From NCBI GenBank assembly GCA_049999725.1, contig JBNGIS010017807.1, positions 1 through 31,273 of the forward strand: a DNA stretch of 31,273 nucleotides, given 5' to 3'. This document shows, in pieces, positions 1 to 10,237 of the stretch; the stretch's first letter is position 1, and every line of letters begins with the position of its first letter. The position numbers and the translations under genes were made by a program. Origin of the DNA: Haplomitrium mnioides (lineage: Eukaryota > Marchantiophyta > Haplomitriopsida > Calobryales). The notes under the pieces are model-generated. The model searched no databases. It was not told where the DNA came from and saw nothing but the letters and a program-made list of their open reading frames with translations.

Positions 1-1666
1 GGTTGTGTTTATCTTACTCTTGTGATAATTACTTGGGTTGTGTTTATCTTACTCTTGTGATAATTACTTGGGTTGTGTTTATCTTACCCTTGTGATGTTT
101 ACGGTTATGTTTGTCCAACTCTTGTAATGTTTACGTGGATTGTGTTTGTCTTACTCTTGTGATGTTTACTTGGGTTGTGTTAACCTTGCGATTGTGATGT
201 TTACTTGGGTTGTGTTTAGCTAACTCTTGTGATTTTTACTTGCGTTGTGTTTAGCTAACTCTTGTGATGTTTACTTGGGTTGTGTTTATCTAACTCGTGT
301 AATGTTTATATGGGTGTGTTTGTCTAACTCTTGTGATGTTTACTTGGGTTGTGTTTACCTAACTCTTGTGATGTTTACAAGGGTTATGGTTGGTTATCTC
401 TTGTGGTTTTTAAAGTTGTGTTTATTTATTTCTTGTGATTTCTTCTTGGGTTATGTTTATCCAACTCTTGTGATGTTTTTGATTGTGTTATATCTTGCTC
501 TTTTCATGTTTAGGTGGGTTTTGTTTACCTTATTGTTGTGATGTTTACGATTGTGGTTGTGTAACTCTTGTAATTATGTACGAGTATTGTATTTATCTTA
601 GTCTTGTGATGTCTACAACGGTGTTTATCTTGCTCTTGTGATGTTTACTTAAGTTGTGTTTGTCTAACTCTTGTAGTGTTTGCTTTGTTTGTTTTTATCT
701 AACTTTTATAATGTCCACGATTGTGTTTATCTAGCTCTTGCTATGCCTACGTGGATTGTGTTTGTAAAGCTCTTGTGATGTTTACTTCGATTGTACACAT
801 TTTACGCTTGTGATGTTTACTTGGGTTGTGATTATCCAAACCTTGTTTTGTTTTTTATTGTGTTTTTCTTGCTCTTGTGATGTTTACTTGGGTTGTGTTT
901 TTCTATCGATTGTGATGTTTAGTTGGGTTGTCTTTATTTAACTCTTGCAATGTTTACTTAGGTTGTGTTTATTTCGGGAGACGTGGTCCACGCCTGGGCA
1001 ACGCACTTGATCAAAGAGAAAGATATATACGACCAAAATAACTGAAAAATGGAGATGCTTGTTGTTAGACAAACGCAGGAACTCTTGTGATGTTTACCAT
1101 TGTGTTTATCTTCCTCTTGTGATGTTTACTTGGGTTGTGTTTATCTAACTCATGTAATGTTTCCTTGGGTTGTGTTTGTCTAACTCTTGTGATGTTTACT
1201 TGGGTTGTGTTTATCAAACTTTTGTGATGTTTCCTTGGGTTATAGTTATCTACCTTTTGTGATGTTTATGGTTGTGTTTATCTATTTCTTATGATTCTTT
1301 TTTGGGTTATGTTTATCTAACTCTTGTGATGTTTATGGTTGTGTTTATCTAACTCTTGTCATAATTTAATGGGTTTTGTTTTTCTAGCTTTTTTGATGTT
1401 TGGTTGGATTGTGTTCATCTAACTCTTGTGATGATTAGTTAGGTTGTGTTTATCTAACTCTTGTAATGTTTGTTTGGGTCGTGTTTATCTAACTCCTATA
1501 ATGTTTATGGTTCTGTTTGTCTAGCTTTTGTAATATTTATGTGTATTGTGTTCATCTAACTCTTGTGCTTTATATGTCTATATTTATCTTACTCTTATGA
1601 TGTTTACTCGGGTTGTGTTTATCTAACTCTTGTGAGTTTTACTTGCATTGTGTTTATCTAACTCTT
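1..1666. repeat. Minisatellite array, about 35-bp unit, left arm
   Basis: Degenerate head-to-tail repeats of a T/G-rich unit, roughly CTAACTCTTGTGATGTTTAC followed by TTGGGTTGTGTTTAT (35 bp). A shorter variant of about 32 bp reads TTTACGGTTGTG. Around 48 units are present, interrupted once by unrelated sequence at 975-1079. The array stops abruptly at 1666, where gypsy LTR sequence begins. Units from about 793 to 1666 align in the same order with 28701-29434 of the right arm, so the two arms are phases of one higher-order repeat. Open reading frames here (for example 245-541) are products of the repeat and not genes. Confidence 0.95.
975..1079. other. 105-bp non-repeat insert inside the minisatellite
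   Basis: A stretch unrelated to the minisatellite interrupts one unit. The paralogous unit in the right arm, near 28915, runs straight through (GTTTATCT joined to AACTCTTG) and so serves as an empty site. I see no target duplication and no terminal inverted repeat, so filler DNA captured during break repair is the simplest reading. On the plus strand one frame reads DVVHAWATHLIKEKDIYDQN before a stop, which may be an exon scrap; I do not recognise the protein. Confidence 0.8.
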
Positions 1667-1920
1667 AAGATCCAAAGAGAATCGTTCGAAGAGCGTTAAG
1701 TTCGTTGATCAACTCCAAAGATTGGCTGCCTGAAGTATCCTGCGGACTGATCCGTAGTCATCCGCGGGCTGATCCGCAATTTTCTTCAAGCTGCTCCTTA
1801 GCTACCACGTTTCCAAAGATTCTCATGGACTCTCCAAGGCTGCCACGTTTCCGCTGTCTCCCACATATTCCTACAAGGCTGCCATGTTTCCGATGTTGCG
1901 CCGTTTGCCGCCGCCCACAA

Positions 1921-2900
1921 GGTGGGAGTTGGACTGCCACTGACCCGTGATTCCAAAGTTGACAACCTTTCGATGTTTGTCGTGGACCTTTCCAAAGTCG
2001 TACCTTCCAATGTAGCCTTCGGACTCCTCCAAGGCTGCCGCCGCCGACAAGGTGGAAGTTGGACCACCACGCTGACTAGGTTTTCCGAAGTTGACTCAAG
2101 GTTCCGAAGTTGACCAACTTTCAAAGTATCCTGTGGACTCCTCCAAAGTTGTACCTTTCGATGTCCTTCGCAGACTCCTCCAAGGCTTCCAAATCTACGA
2201 AGTTGCGCCGTCCACCGCCGCCCGCAAGGTGGAAGTTGGACCGCCGCGCTGACCTGGTTTTCCGAAGTTGACTCAAGAATCCAAAGTTGACAAACTCTCG
2301 AAGTATCCCGCGGACTCCTCCAAATTTGTACCCTCCGTTGTAACCTGTGGACTCCTCCCAGGCTGCCACATCCATGAAATTGCGCCGTCCGCCGCCGCTT
2401 GCAAGGTGGAAGTTGGACCGCCACACTGACCTAATTTTCTGAAGTTGACTCAAGGATCCAAAGTTGACAAACTCCCAAAGTATTTCACGGACTCCTCCGG
2501 AGTTGTACCTTTCGTAGCATCCCTCGAACCCCTCCAAGTCTGCCACGTCTCTGAAGCTCCCTATGGACTCCTCAAGATCTGCCATGTCTCCGAAGTTCCC
2601 CACAAACCCCTCCAAGGTTGCCACGTCTTTGATATCGCGCCATTCGCTGCCGCCCACAAGGTGGAAGTTGAACCGCCGCGCTAACCTAGTTCCGAAGTTG
2701 ATGAACTCGCGAAGTTTTTCACGAACGCCTTCAAAGTTGTACCTTCCGTAGCATCCCTCGGACTACTCCCAATCTGCCACGTCTCCAAAGTTGCTCACGG
2801 ACTCCTCCAAGGCTGCCACGTCTACGCAGTTCCCCACGGACACCTCCTAGGTTGCTATGTCTACGATGTTTCTCTCGGACTCCTCCTAGGGTGCCACGTT
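1921..2900. repeat. 177-bp tandem repeats with 39-bp subrepeats in LTR1
   Basis: The phrase GGTGGAAGTTGGA recurs at 1921 (variant), 2051, 2228, 2405 and 2660. Spacings are 130, 177, 177 and 255 bp. The 255 spacing equals 177 plus two 39-bp subunits of the type CTCCAAGGCTGCCACGTCT. Both periods are multiples of three, so long open frames appear on both strands. Confidence 0.85.
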
Positions 2901-3162
2901 TCCGAAGGTTCTTTTGGACTCGCTGCATTCGAAGTGTCAGTTTCTGACTTTTGCCGTGCCTACGTCCTCAGTGCAGCTGCCTCCATATTATATCATTCCA
3001 ACCCCACTTTGTGCGATTCTTCTCCTTGCTGCAAATTAAGACCCGCCTACATAATGCCTTCTTTTTGGCAAATTCTCCTTGTTGCGGCGACCCCGCTGCA
3101 ATGGATCTCTCCTCCTAGAATCCTTTCTGCCCTCCTCCTTCCATACTCGCGTCCTTGCTGGG

Positions 3163-3169
3163 TTTATAG
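3163..3169 (-). promoter_or_regulatory. TATA-like box of LTR1
   Basis: The minus strand reads GGCTATAAACCC. The same site recurs in LTR2 (9726-9732) and LTR3 (27967-27973). It lies about 550 bp inside the minus-strand LTR start, a plausible end of U3, and supports transcription on minus. No experimental support exists here. Confidence 0.45.
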
Positions 3170-3718
3170 CCTCCATGCAGCCCTTGCTCAATTCGCTCGC
3201 ATTCTGCCAGCTCCCTCATCTGCGATCTGCCCGGCCTCGATTTTGTCCTCTTGATACAATCTTCAGCATAAATCCTCGCCTTCCTCGATCAGCCTCTCCC
3301 TCTGCACCTAGTTTTGTTTTGCAATCCTCCCAACTGCTCGCATTCCTCCTTGGCCGTGACATTATCTAGCCCCTTCGTCTTTTCAGTTTCCATGCATATG
3401 AAATTCCTCTCGATTCCAATTGGCTCCTCCCTTGAAGTGCATAATCCGTGACAACAGAGGGGAAAAAAGGGCAAGGGAAAGGGAGAGATAAGAGGAAGTG
3501 AAGAAAATGGAGAGAAGGGAGAGAAGGGAAGGATAGAAGAATAACAATATAACAATAAAATACAATAAAAACTAAACTAAACTAAAAACTAAAATAAATA
3601 ATATAAACTGAAATAATAAACTATACTTGAAGCTCAATAACCACAAAATTTAGAAAAAAATGCAAAAACACTCGGTCGACATAACTCCCTTTTTAATTGT
3701 GCAGCGACCCCGCAAACA

Positions 3719-3736
3719 CCCTTCCTCCCTCTGGCC
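3719..3736 (-). promoter_or_regulatory. Polypurine tract before LTR1
   Basis: The minus strand reads GGCCAGAGGGAGGAAGGG immediately before the LTR start TGTTTGCGG. The copy before LTR2 at 22745-22760 is nearly the same. A purine run abutting TG is the expected primer for plus-strand DNA synthesis in LTR elements and fixes the orientation as minus. Confidence 0.65.
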
Positions 3737-3919
3737 TTCTTGGGCCCTCCTTGCTTGCTGCCCCTTAGTTGGTATGGGTACCACTAGTGCCATGTAAAAA
3801 CTCAACTCACCCCATAAAATTTAAAAAATGCCAGGACAACCAAACCAAAACTCCTACACTGTCATGATGGCCAACTCTGGCCTAGATCCTATACAAAAGA
3901 TGAGTCATCATATCTTGGT

Positions 3920-5515
3920 TCAGGTTGGATGCCTGCCCAGATCTGCAGCCCTCTTGGCTGCTGCCTTCCGTTCCTCTTCTTCAAGCCACTCTGTTGGCCT
4001 TCCTCGTGCCACTTTGGGGACAACATGAAAAATCCCCCGAAAGGTAGCCCAACAAAACAAGAAAAAAAGAATCACTACACATGATTGGCGTGGGAACATA
4101 ACAAAACTGTACAAGGGCTAGTGCTAGTGGGTTGCCCTTCATATCCTCCTCTGTATTGAGCAGATTTTTGCAAAGGCTTGAGGTTAGCTCCCTTGAAGTG
4201 GTTGGCCACCCTTCCACATGGTCCACCTCCTCCACTAGCTCGTGTTGAGTTTCAACATCATATGGTTGCTAGTCTTTGATGTTGCATCCTTCTACCTCCA
4301 CTAACCTCCACTATCCCACTTGATGAAAATCTCTTTGGGCTGCACAAGGTGGCTGCTCTTGAAGGCTGCCACTACTCGAATCAAGATTGAAGAACTCCTC
4401 TTTTAAGGCCTGCCCCAAGTCTGCTCCAATCTGGTCCCCCTCTTCATCTTGTGGGGGCCCTTCAGCCTCGACGTGTCGTTGGTCTTCACCTTGGCCATTG
4501 TGCAAGCTGTCGGTGGAGCACTCCTCTTTTAAGGCCTGCTCTTGCTCTTCCCCACCTTGGTCTTCTTCTACAAGCTTGCATTCATCGAAAAAAGAAAGGG
4601 CAGCTTCCCACTCCCCTTTTAAGACATGCTCTTGATTTGTTCCAACCGGGTCTTATGGTTTAGGCTTGCACTCACTTGGAAGGGTAGGTTTCCATTCCTC
4701 TTTTAAGATTGACTCAAGGCTAGGCCAACAACAGTCCTCCTCAAATTCTTCGTCTATGGGGTGGGCCTCTCCCTCCAATGTATCCTTTGTTGTTGTAAGG
4801 CAGCTTGCCTTCTCCTCCAGGTCTTCATCTGCACAAACTAGCTCCAAGGTAGAGTTTGCAACCTCTACCTCGTTGCTGAATTGCAGATCTGAATTCGGTC
4901 GAGTGGAACTGATATACTTGCTGAATTTTGACTTGAAGTCTGCACTTGTTAGGACCGTTGGGTTGGCTTGATCTCTTGCTGGTCCTTTTGCCACGTATGT
5001 CCTGTACCCATAGAGCTGGTCCTCTCCTTCATCCAACTCTTCACATCTCTAGTTATTCCTCCGATGTTTGCGTTGAGAAAGGTGCTTACCTTTCTTTTTC
5101 TTGGCTGCATTCGTTGTCTTGGATGGTGCTGGTCCTCTCTCCTTAGAGGTCTCACATCTCTAGGCCTCTTGAACTGCCTCCCAAAAACACGTGAGCTTGG
5201 CCACCTCCATCTATGCCCTCTCTTTCCTCCTCAATGCTGCCATGAACCAGCCAAACAACATATTGGAGGTGGGCTGTTATAGGAGATGTACAACCAGCTC
5301 ATTGAACCTGTCCACGAATGTGAGCACTGACTCACCCCTCTTTTTTCTGGGCTGATGTAGCTGGGTGAGAGACTCACTCTCCTCAAACTCCATCAGACAT
5401 TGACCCTTGAACTCCTCCCAAGAGTTCTGGACACAAAGAGCAAGAGAGTTACACTAGGTACGTGCTCCTCTTCTCAAACTCAAGTAAACCAGCACTACTT
5501 TGAATGTCGCCTCAT
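3920..5515 (-). pseudogene. Decayed gypsy-type gag with acidic repetitive tail (internal region 1)
   Basis: The frame running down from 5515 shows features of a retrotransposon gag capsid. These are VYLSLRRGART, then NSWEEFKGQCLMEFEES at about 5430-5380, then GESVLTFVDRFNELVVHLL, and MLFGWFMAALRRKE near 5255. It continues into KLTCFWEAVQEAKRCE and a basic patch. Stops interrupt it, for example one after VVHLL, and the frame shifts. Downstream (about 5036-4300) is an acidic region with repeats of the type LKEEW...ECK and ALKEEC or ALKEEF, then a further open stretch 4235-3981. Gag normally packages element RNA in cytoplasmic particles. No CCHC knuckle, protease or RT was found. The gag call is by motif pattern; the acidic tail has no function I can name. 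Confidence 0.65.
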
Positions 5516-6417
5516 TGTTGGTTATTTATTTATTTATTTATTTATTCTTTTTCTTTCTAGTGCTAGGCTGCTCCTAGAATTCTAGAATTCTTTTCCTTGC
5601 TCCACTTTTTACTTAACAAATTAATGCAAGGTTAACTCCCAGAACTCTTTTGTCTCGCCGTGATCGCCAAAAAAATGTATGTCAGCCCTATGGTCGGACC
5701 CTTATCTCCTTTCCGATCGATTTACTTAAGGGCTGACTTGTGTTTTGGGACCTTTAATGGGAGGGGCTTTGCACCGATTTGACCTCCATGCCTACTTACC
5801 CACTATAGAGTAACTACAACACCGCCTTACAACAACCAATGACAACACATTCCTTCACACACCCACAACCAACACTTGCTCTTCCGCTGCAACCAATAGA
5901 CCCGAATAGCATTTCATAATATTTTAGTGGTTCACAATTACTCCCATTCTAATGAGCCTCTCACATGTCCTCCTTCCAATTTCCATAGATGCAAGTCACA
6001 CCCCTCCTTTAGGCCTTAACCTCCAAAGGTGCCACTTTGGAAGGCATGGGCGGACAAAACAAGGGATCTGGTTCTTGTATGAGATGGCCATGTTGCAAGT
6101 TATTTCCTTGAGGTCTTAAGGAGTTCCTCTTTACCTCCCAGCCCTTTCCACTATCCTACAATTACTTCAGCAGCAATCCTGCTCATTCACACTCAATTCT
6201 CCAAATGCACACATACATAAACTAAGGTACTTCTAAGGGCAATCTAGAGTTTAATTCAAGAGCCAAAATCTAGACCCAAACACCTTGTGTACAAAATGGG
6301 AACAATTCTTAGCATCCGAAATACCACGATGCAATGTTAATAACTTTGACTTTCCCTTCGCAGGGTGTTCTCTGGGTTTGAACAGATGAAATACAGGTGT
6401 ACTCCAAACACTACGAG

Positions 6418-6419
<2 letters not shown>
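5516..6419 (-). other. Gypsy leader, internal region 1, no gene seen
   Basis: Non-coding sequence upstream of gag on minus. From 5599 it is colinear with 24224-25060 of internal region 2. I see no convincing coding sequence, RNA gene or regulatory site in it. Confidence 0.6.
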
Positions 6420-6490
<71 letters not shown>

Positions 6491-6587
6491 TAGTTATAGT
6501 TATAGTTATAGTTATAGTTATAGTTATAGTTGAGAGATATTATCCATACATATTAAGAAAAAACACTAAAAATAACATGAAATCTAC
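6420..6587. repeat. (TA)n and (TATAGT)n microsatellites
   Basis: About 33 TA units to 6486 are followed by about eight TATAGT units to 6531, then unique sequence up to the gap. Internal region 2 has no TA tract at the same place (25050-25090), so this is an expansion specific to copy 1. Confidence 0.95.
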
Positions 6588-6687
6588 NNNNNNNNNNNNN
6601 NNNNNNNNNNNNNNNNNNNNNNNNNNNNNNNNNNNNNNNNNNNNNNNNNNNNNNNNNNNNNNNNNNNNNNNNNNNNNNNNNNNNNNN
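6588..6687. other. Assembly gap of 100 N
   Basis: Exactly 100 undetermined bases, the usual placeholder for a gap of unknown size, sit between TA-rich repeats. Frames that read through it are meaningless. Confidence 0.98.
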
Positions 6688-6725
6688 TATATATATATAT
6701 ATAGACACACACACACACACACACA
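6688..6725. repeat. (TA)n and (AC)n microsatellite after the gap
   Basis: Eight TA units to 6703 are followed by AC units 6705-6725. The AC tract matches the (AC)15 tract at 25091-25120 of internal region 2. Confidence 0.9.
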
Positions 6726-7516
6726 GAGCTTTGCCAACATTGTAGGCCCTTCCAGGTCCCAAGATCCAAAATTTCCAATGAACTTCTCTTCCCCTTGAAT
6801 TTGCACTCCAACCTCCCTTCAATTCCTCACCCACGCACTCTCATCTAGATAGTTTGTCAACTATCTTGCGAGAAGTCTTGAATTTACTTCCTTAGGCTTG
6901 GAATAGGATTTCTTTAACTTCCACCTCTAGAAAACAGTCCTCTCGATTGTTGGCCACCCACTCTACCACGAGCTTCAAATGGATCTTCTCCATAGTGCGT
7001 GGGCACTAACGCATCTACTCCTCTCTTGGCTCCACTTGAGAAATTCGACCAAAAACGCCCTCGAGCGCCCTTGGGATTGATGCTCCTACACAAACAATGA
7101 TGAGACGACCCCAAGATCCCCCCTTGGCAGCCTCTCTTGAATTCAAGACAGAAAGAGCCCCCTTCAGCTTCAAGTAGTGATACACCTCCAAATGTTGATC
7201 CACCAACAACAATGAGTACACCTGGATTGCTTGAGACTCTAGAGCTCCACACTCAGCGATTCTCAGTGCCCCTCTAGTCCACCTCCAACCCCGCTAGCCC
7301 TCTTGCACGAGTCTACTCGCCTCACGTGAATCTTCCCTGGAATTCTTTCCTCCCTCCCTCGTTGCGTCTTCCTCTCAGAGATAGCTTGCAAACCTCAATT
7401 TTGCATATTCATCAACCCCTCAAACGTTGTTGTGTATCCATCTATACCCCCCCCCCTACGCGCTCTCGTTCCCCTAAAGTGTTTCTTGTTCAAGATTGTC
7501 TCCTTCCTCCACGTGG
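6726..7516 (-). other. Gypsy 5' leader next to LTR2, internal region 1
   Basis: It is colinear with 25121-25921. It lies directly after the minus-strand end of LTR2, so the primer binding site should lie here. The first bases on minus are CCACGTGGAGGAAGG, which is not the usual initiator-Met site, and I could not assign a tRNA. A C9 run at 7449-7457 matches the longer C run in copy 2. No gene is seen; the open frames lack codon conservation between copies. Confidence 0.55.
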
Positions 7517-8294
7517 TGTTTGGCAATTTTTCTAGTTAGCAACCGTTTCTTGGCGCGGTGACACCTGTCTGTATAGTCGAGGGCTAGTCCGAAGTTAACG
7601 GTCATCCTTGAGGTTCTTCCAAGTTGGGGGAAGACAACCTCGGTGAAGATTGAAGGTGGACTATTCATGTGCACTCCTATGGCAGTCCGATGGGCCTCAC
7701 ACACAATTCTCTTTTGATGAAGACTAGAATGACAAGCTGACAAAGGTCGTTAGGTAGAGCCAATTCTCAATCCTCTGCAAGTAGGTAGTGCACCCCGATG
7801 TCGATGAGTCTGAAGAGCTGATTCGAATATGGGAGATCCCGACGCAGGTCGGAGATAGTAACTGATGAGCCATGCGTGGATCCCCAATGGTCGTGCCTGA
7901 AGAGTCACGATCTACGATTGGCCCACCACTGGTCCACATTAGTAAATCGATGAAAGGGAGACCGTCGCCGATCCGATTGCTTCAAAGTAGTAAGCTAGGT
8001 GAAGATCCAAGCCAGAGGCCAAAGAGGTCTGTTTTGCATAGAGATCCAAAGAGAATCGTCCGAAGAGCGTTAGGTTTGTTGATCAACTCTGAAGATTGGC
8101 TACCCAACGTATCCCGTGGACTAATCTGCAGTAATCCGCGGGCTGATCCACAATTTTCCTCAAGCTTCTCTCTAGCTACCACATTTCCAAAGGTTCTCAC
8201 AGACTCTCCAAGGCTGCCACGTTTTCACTGTCTCCCACGGATTTCTCCAAGGCTGCCACGTTTCCGATGTCGCGCCGTCCGTCGCCGCCCGCAA

Positions 8295-9470
8295 GGTGGA
8301 AGTTGGATCGCCACTGACCTCTGATTCCGAAGTTGATAGCCTTCTTATGTTTTTTGCGGACCCCTCCAAAGTCGTACCTTTCGATGTAACTTGCGAACTC
8401 CTCCAAGGCTGCCACGTCTATGAAGTCGTGCCATCCACTGCCTACAAGGTGGAAGTTAGACCGCTATGTTGACATGGTTTTCCGAAGTTGACTCAAGTTT
8501 CTGAAGTTGACCAACTCCCAAAGTATCCCGCAGACTCCTTCAAAGTTGTACCTTGTAATATCTTCTGCAGACTCCTCCAAGGCTGCCACGTCTATGAAGT
8601 CGCACCGTCCGCCGCCGCCTACAAGGTGGAAGTTGGACCGCCGTGCTGACCTGGTTTTCCAAAGTTGACTTAAGGATCTGAAGTTGACCAACTCCCGAAG
8701 TATCCCATGGACTCCTTTGAAGTTGTACCTTCCGATGTCTTCTGTAGACTCCTCCAAGGCTGCCATGTCTACAAAGTAACACCGTCCATCGCCGCTCGCA
8801 AGGTGGAAGTTGGACCGCCGCACTAACCTGGTTTTCCAAAGTTGACTCAAGGATCCGAAGTTGACGAACTCTCGAAGTATCCCGCAGACTCCTCCGAAGT
8901 TGTACCTTCCGTTGTAGCCCGCAGACTCCTCCCAAGCTGCCACGTCTACGAATTTGCGCCACTCGCAAGGTGGAAGTTGGACCGCCGTGCTAACCTGGTT
9001 TTCCGAAGTTGACTCAAGGATCCAAAGTTGACGAACTCCCAAGGTATTTCGAAAACTCCTCCGGAGTTGTACCTTCCATAGCATCCCGCAAACTCCTCCA
9101 AGTCTACCACGTCTCCGAATTTTCCAACGGACTCTCCGAAGTCGCCACGTCTCGGAAGTTCCCCACGAACCCCTCCAAGGCTATCATGTCTCCGATGTCG
9201 CACCGTCCACCGCCGCCTGCAAGGTGGAAGTTGGACTGCCGCATTCACCTGATTCCAAAGTTGGCGAACTCTCGAAGTATTTCACGGATGCCTTCAAAGT
9301 TGTACCTTCTGTAGCATCCCGCGGACTCCTCCCAGTTTGCCACGTCTCTGAAGTTGCTCACGGACTCCTCCAAGGCTGCCATGCCTACGCAGTTCCCCAT
9401 GGACACCTCCTAGGCTACCACATCTACGATGTTTTTCTCGGACTCCTCCTAAGGTGCGGCTTTTCCGAAG
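8295..9470. repeat. 177-bp tandem repeats with 39-bp subrepeats in LTR2
   Basis: GGTGGAAGTTGGA or close variants occur at 8295, 8448, 8625, 8802, 8969 and 9223, spaced 153, 177, 177, 167 and 254 bp. The subrepeat GACTCCTCCAAGGCTGCCAC recurs at about 36-39 bp in 9050-9470. The minus-strand frames here (8464-9084, 8540-8968, 8946-9248) are repeat products. Confidence 0.85.
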
Positions 9471-9725
9471 GTTCTCTTGGACTCGCTACATTCGAAGTGT
9501 CAGTTTCCAACTTCCGCCGTGCCTATGTCCTCAGTGCAGCTGCCTCCATATCAATTCCTTCCAACCCCCCTTTGCACGATTCTTCTCCTTGCTGTGAATT
9601 CAGACCCGCCTGCACAATGCCTTCCTTTTGGTGAATTCTCCTTGCTGCGGCGACCCCGCTGCGACAGATCTCTCCTCCTCGAATCCTTTCTGCCCTCCTC
9701 CTTCCATACTCGCGTCCTCGCTGGG

Positions 9726-9732
9726 TTTATAG
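9726..9732 (-). promoter_or_regulatory. TATA-like box of LTR2
   Basis: The minus strand reads GGCTATAAACCCAGC, conserved with LTR1. It is a candidate promoter of the gypsy-type unit. Confidence 0.45.
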
Positions 9733-10115
9733 CCTCCATGCAACCCTTGCTTGATTTGCTCGCATTGTGCCGGCTCCCTCATCTGCGATCTGCCAAGCCT
9801 TGATTTCCTCCCCTTGATCCAATCTTCAGCATAAATCCTCGCCTTCCTCGATCAGCCTCTCCCTCTGCGCCCAATTTTGTTTTGCAATCCTCCCAATTGC
9901 TTGCATTCCTCCTTGGCCGCGACATTATCCAGCCCCTTCGTCTTTCCAATTCCCATGCATCTGAAATTCCTCTCGATTCCAATTGGCTCCTCCCTTGAAG
10001 TGCATAATCTGTGACAGCAGAGGGGAAAAAAGGGAAAAGGAAAGGGAGAGATAAGAGGAAGTGAAGAAAGGGGAGAGGGGGGAGAGAAGGGAAGGATAAA
10101 ATAAAAATAATATAA

Positions 10116-10120
10116 CAATA
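10116..10120. repeat. Target duplication CAATA, left of copia
   Basis: CAATA directly precedes the 5' LTR and is repeated directly after the 3' LTR at 22598-22602. A perfect 5-bp duplication shows that the whole 12.5-kb span entered as one element. Confidence 0.95.
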
Positions 10121-10237
10121 TGTTATAGGGACCATATATAACCCTATGTAAGTAGTTGTACATTCATTCATTCCAACTATTCTACTCTCGCTCTCGGAAG
10201 CTCTCGTGTGTGTATGTGCAGTGCTCATGCAATAACA
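10121..10237 (+). mobile_element. Copia 5' LTR, 117 bp
   Basis: It starts TGTTATAGGG and ends GCAATAACA; TGTTAT and ATAACA are perfect 6-bp inverted termini. A TATA-like stretch CATATATAAC lies at about 10133-10142. It differs from the 3' LTR at five positions, all transitions. The LTR is unusually short for a complete copia element. Confidence 0.95.

Larger units (their letters stand above)
1668..3718 (-). mobile_element. Gypsy-type LTR1, truncated at its minus-strand 3' end
   Basis: It is homologous to 8042-10120 plus 22603-22744 and to 26440-28687. The right end CGCAAACA at 3711-3718 is the minus-strand LTR start TGTTTGCG. The left end is cut at 1668 against the minisatellite and lacks the part equivalent to 7517-8041. 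It contains a tandem-repeat block (1921-2900), a minus-strand TATA-like site near 3166, and a purine-rich tract on plus at about 3456-3540. Frames such as 1798-2424 on minus exist only because the repeat period is a multiple of three. Confidence 0.8.
7517..10120 (-). mobile_element. Gypsy-type LTR2, main part
   Basis: It starts on plus with TGTTTGGCAATTTTT, whose minus-strand reading is the LTR end GCCAAACA. It runs to 10120, where copia is inserted; the remaining 142 bp are at 22603-22744. With the insertion removed it is about 2,746 bp and the only complete LTR of this family here. It contains the 177-bp repeats (8295-9470), a TATA-like site on minus at 9726-9732 and a purine-rich tract at about 10018-10096. 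Confidence 0.85.

Noticed and set aside
245-541. 98-residue frame in the minisatellite, and similar ones at 30174, 30958 and 31025
   Set aside because: Translations of the repeat unit (TLVMFTWVVFI type). They shift frame with unit variants and have no gene context.
1798-2424. Arg/Leu-rich proteins encoded by LTR repeats (also 2121-2657, 8464-9084, 26842-27315)
   Set aside because: Open only because the 177- and 39-bp periods are multiples of three; several frames of the same repeat are open at once.
3456-3540. Purine-rich tract as the polypurine tract of a plus-strand element
   Set aside because: It lies inside the LTR in all three copies and no TG terminus follows it; the minus-strand tract at 3719-3736 abuts the LTR end precisely.
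6397-6834. Frames across 6397-6834 on both strands
   Set aside because: They read through the 100-N gap and microsatellites.
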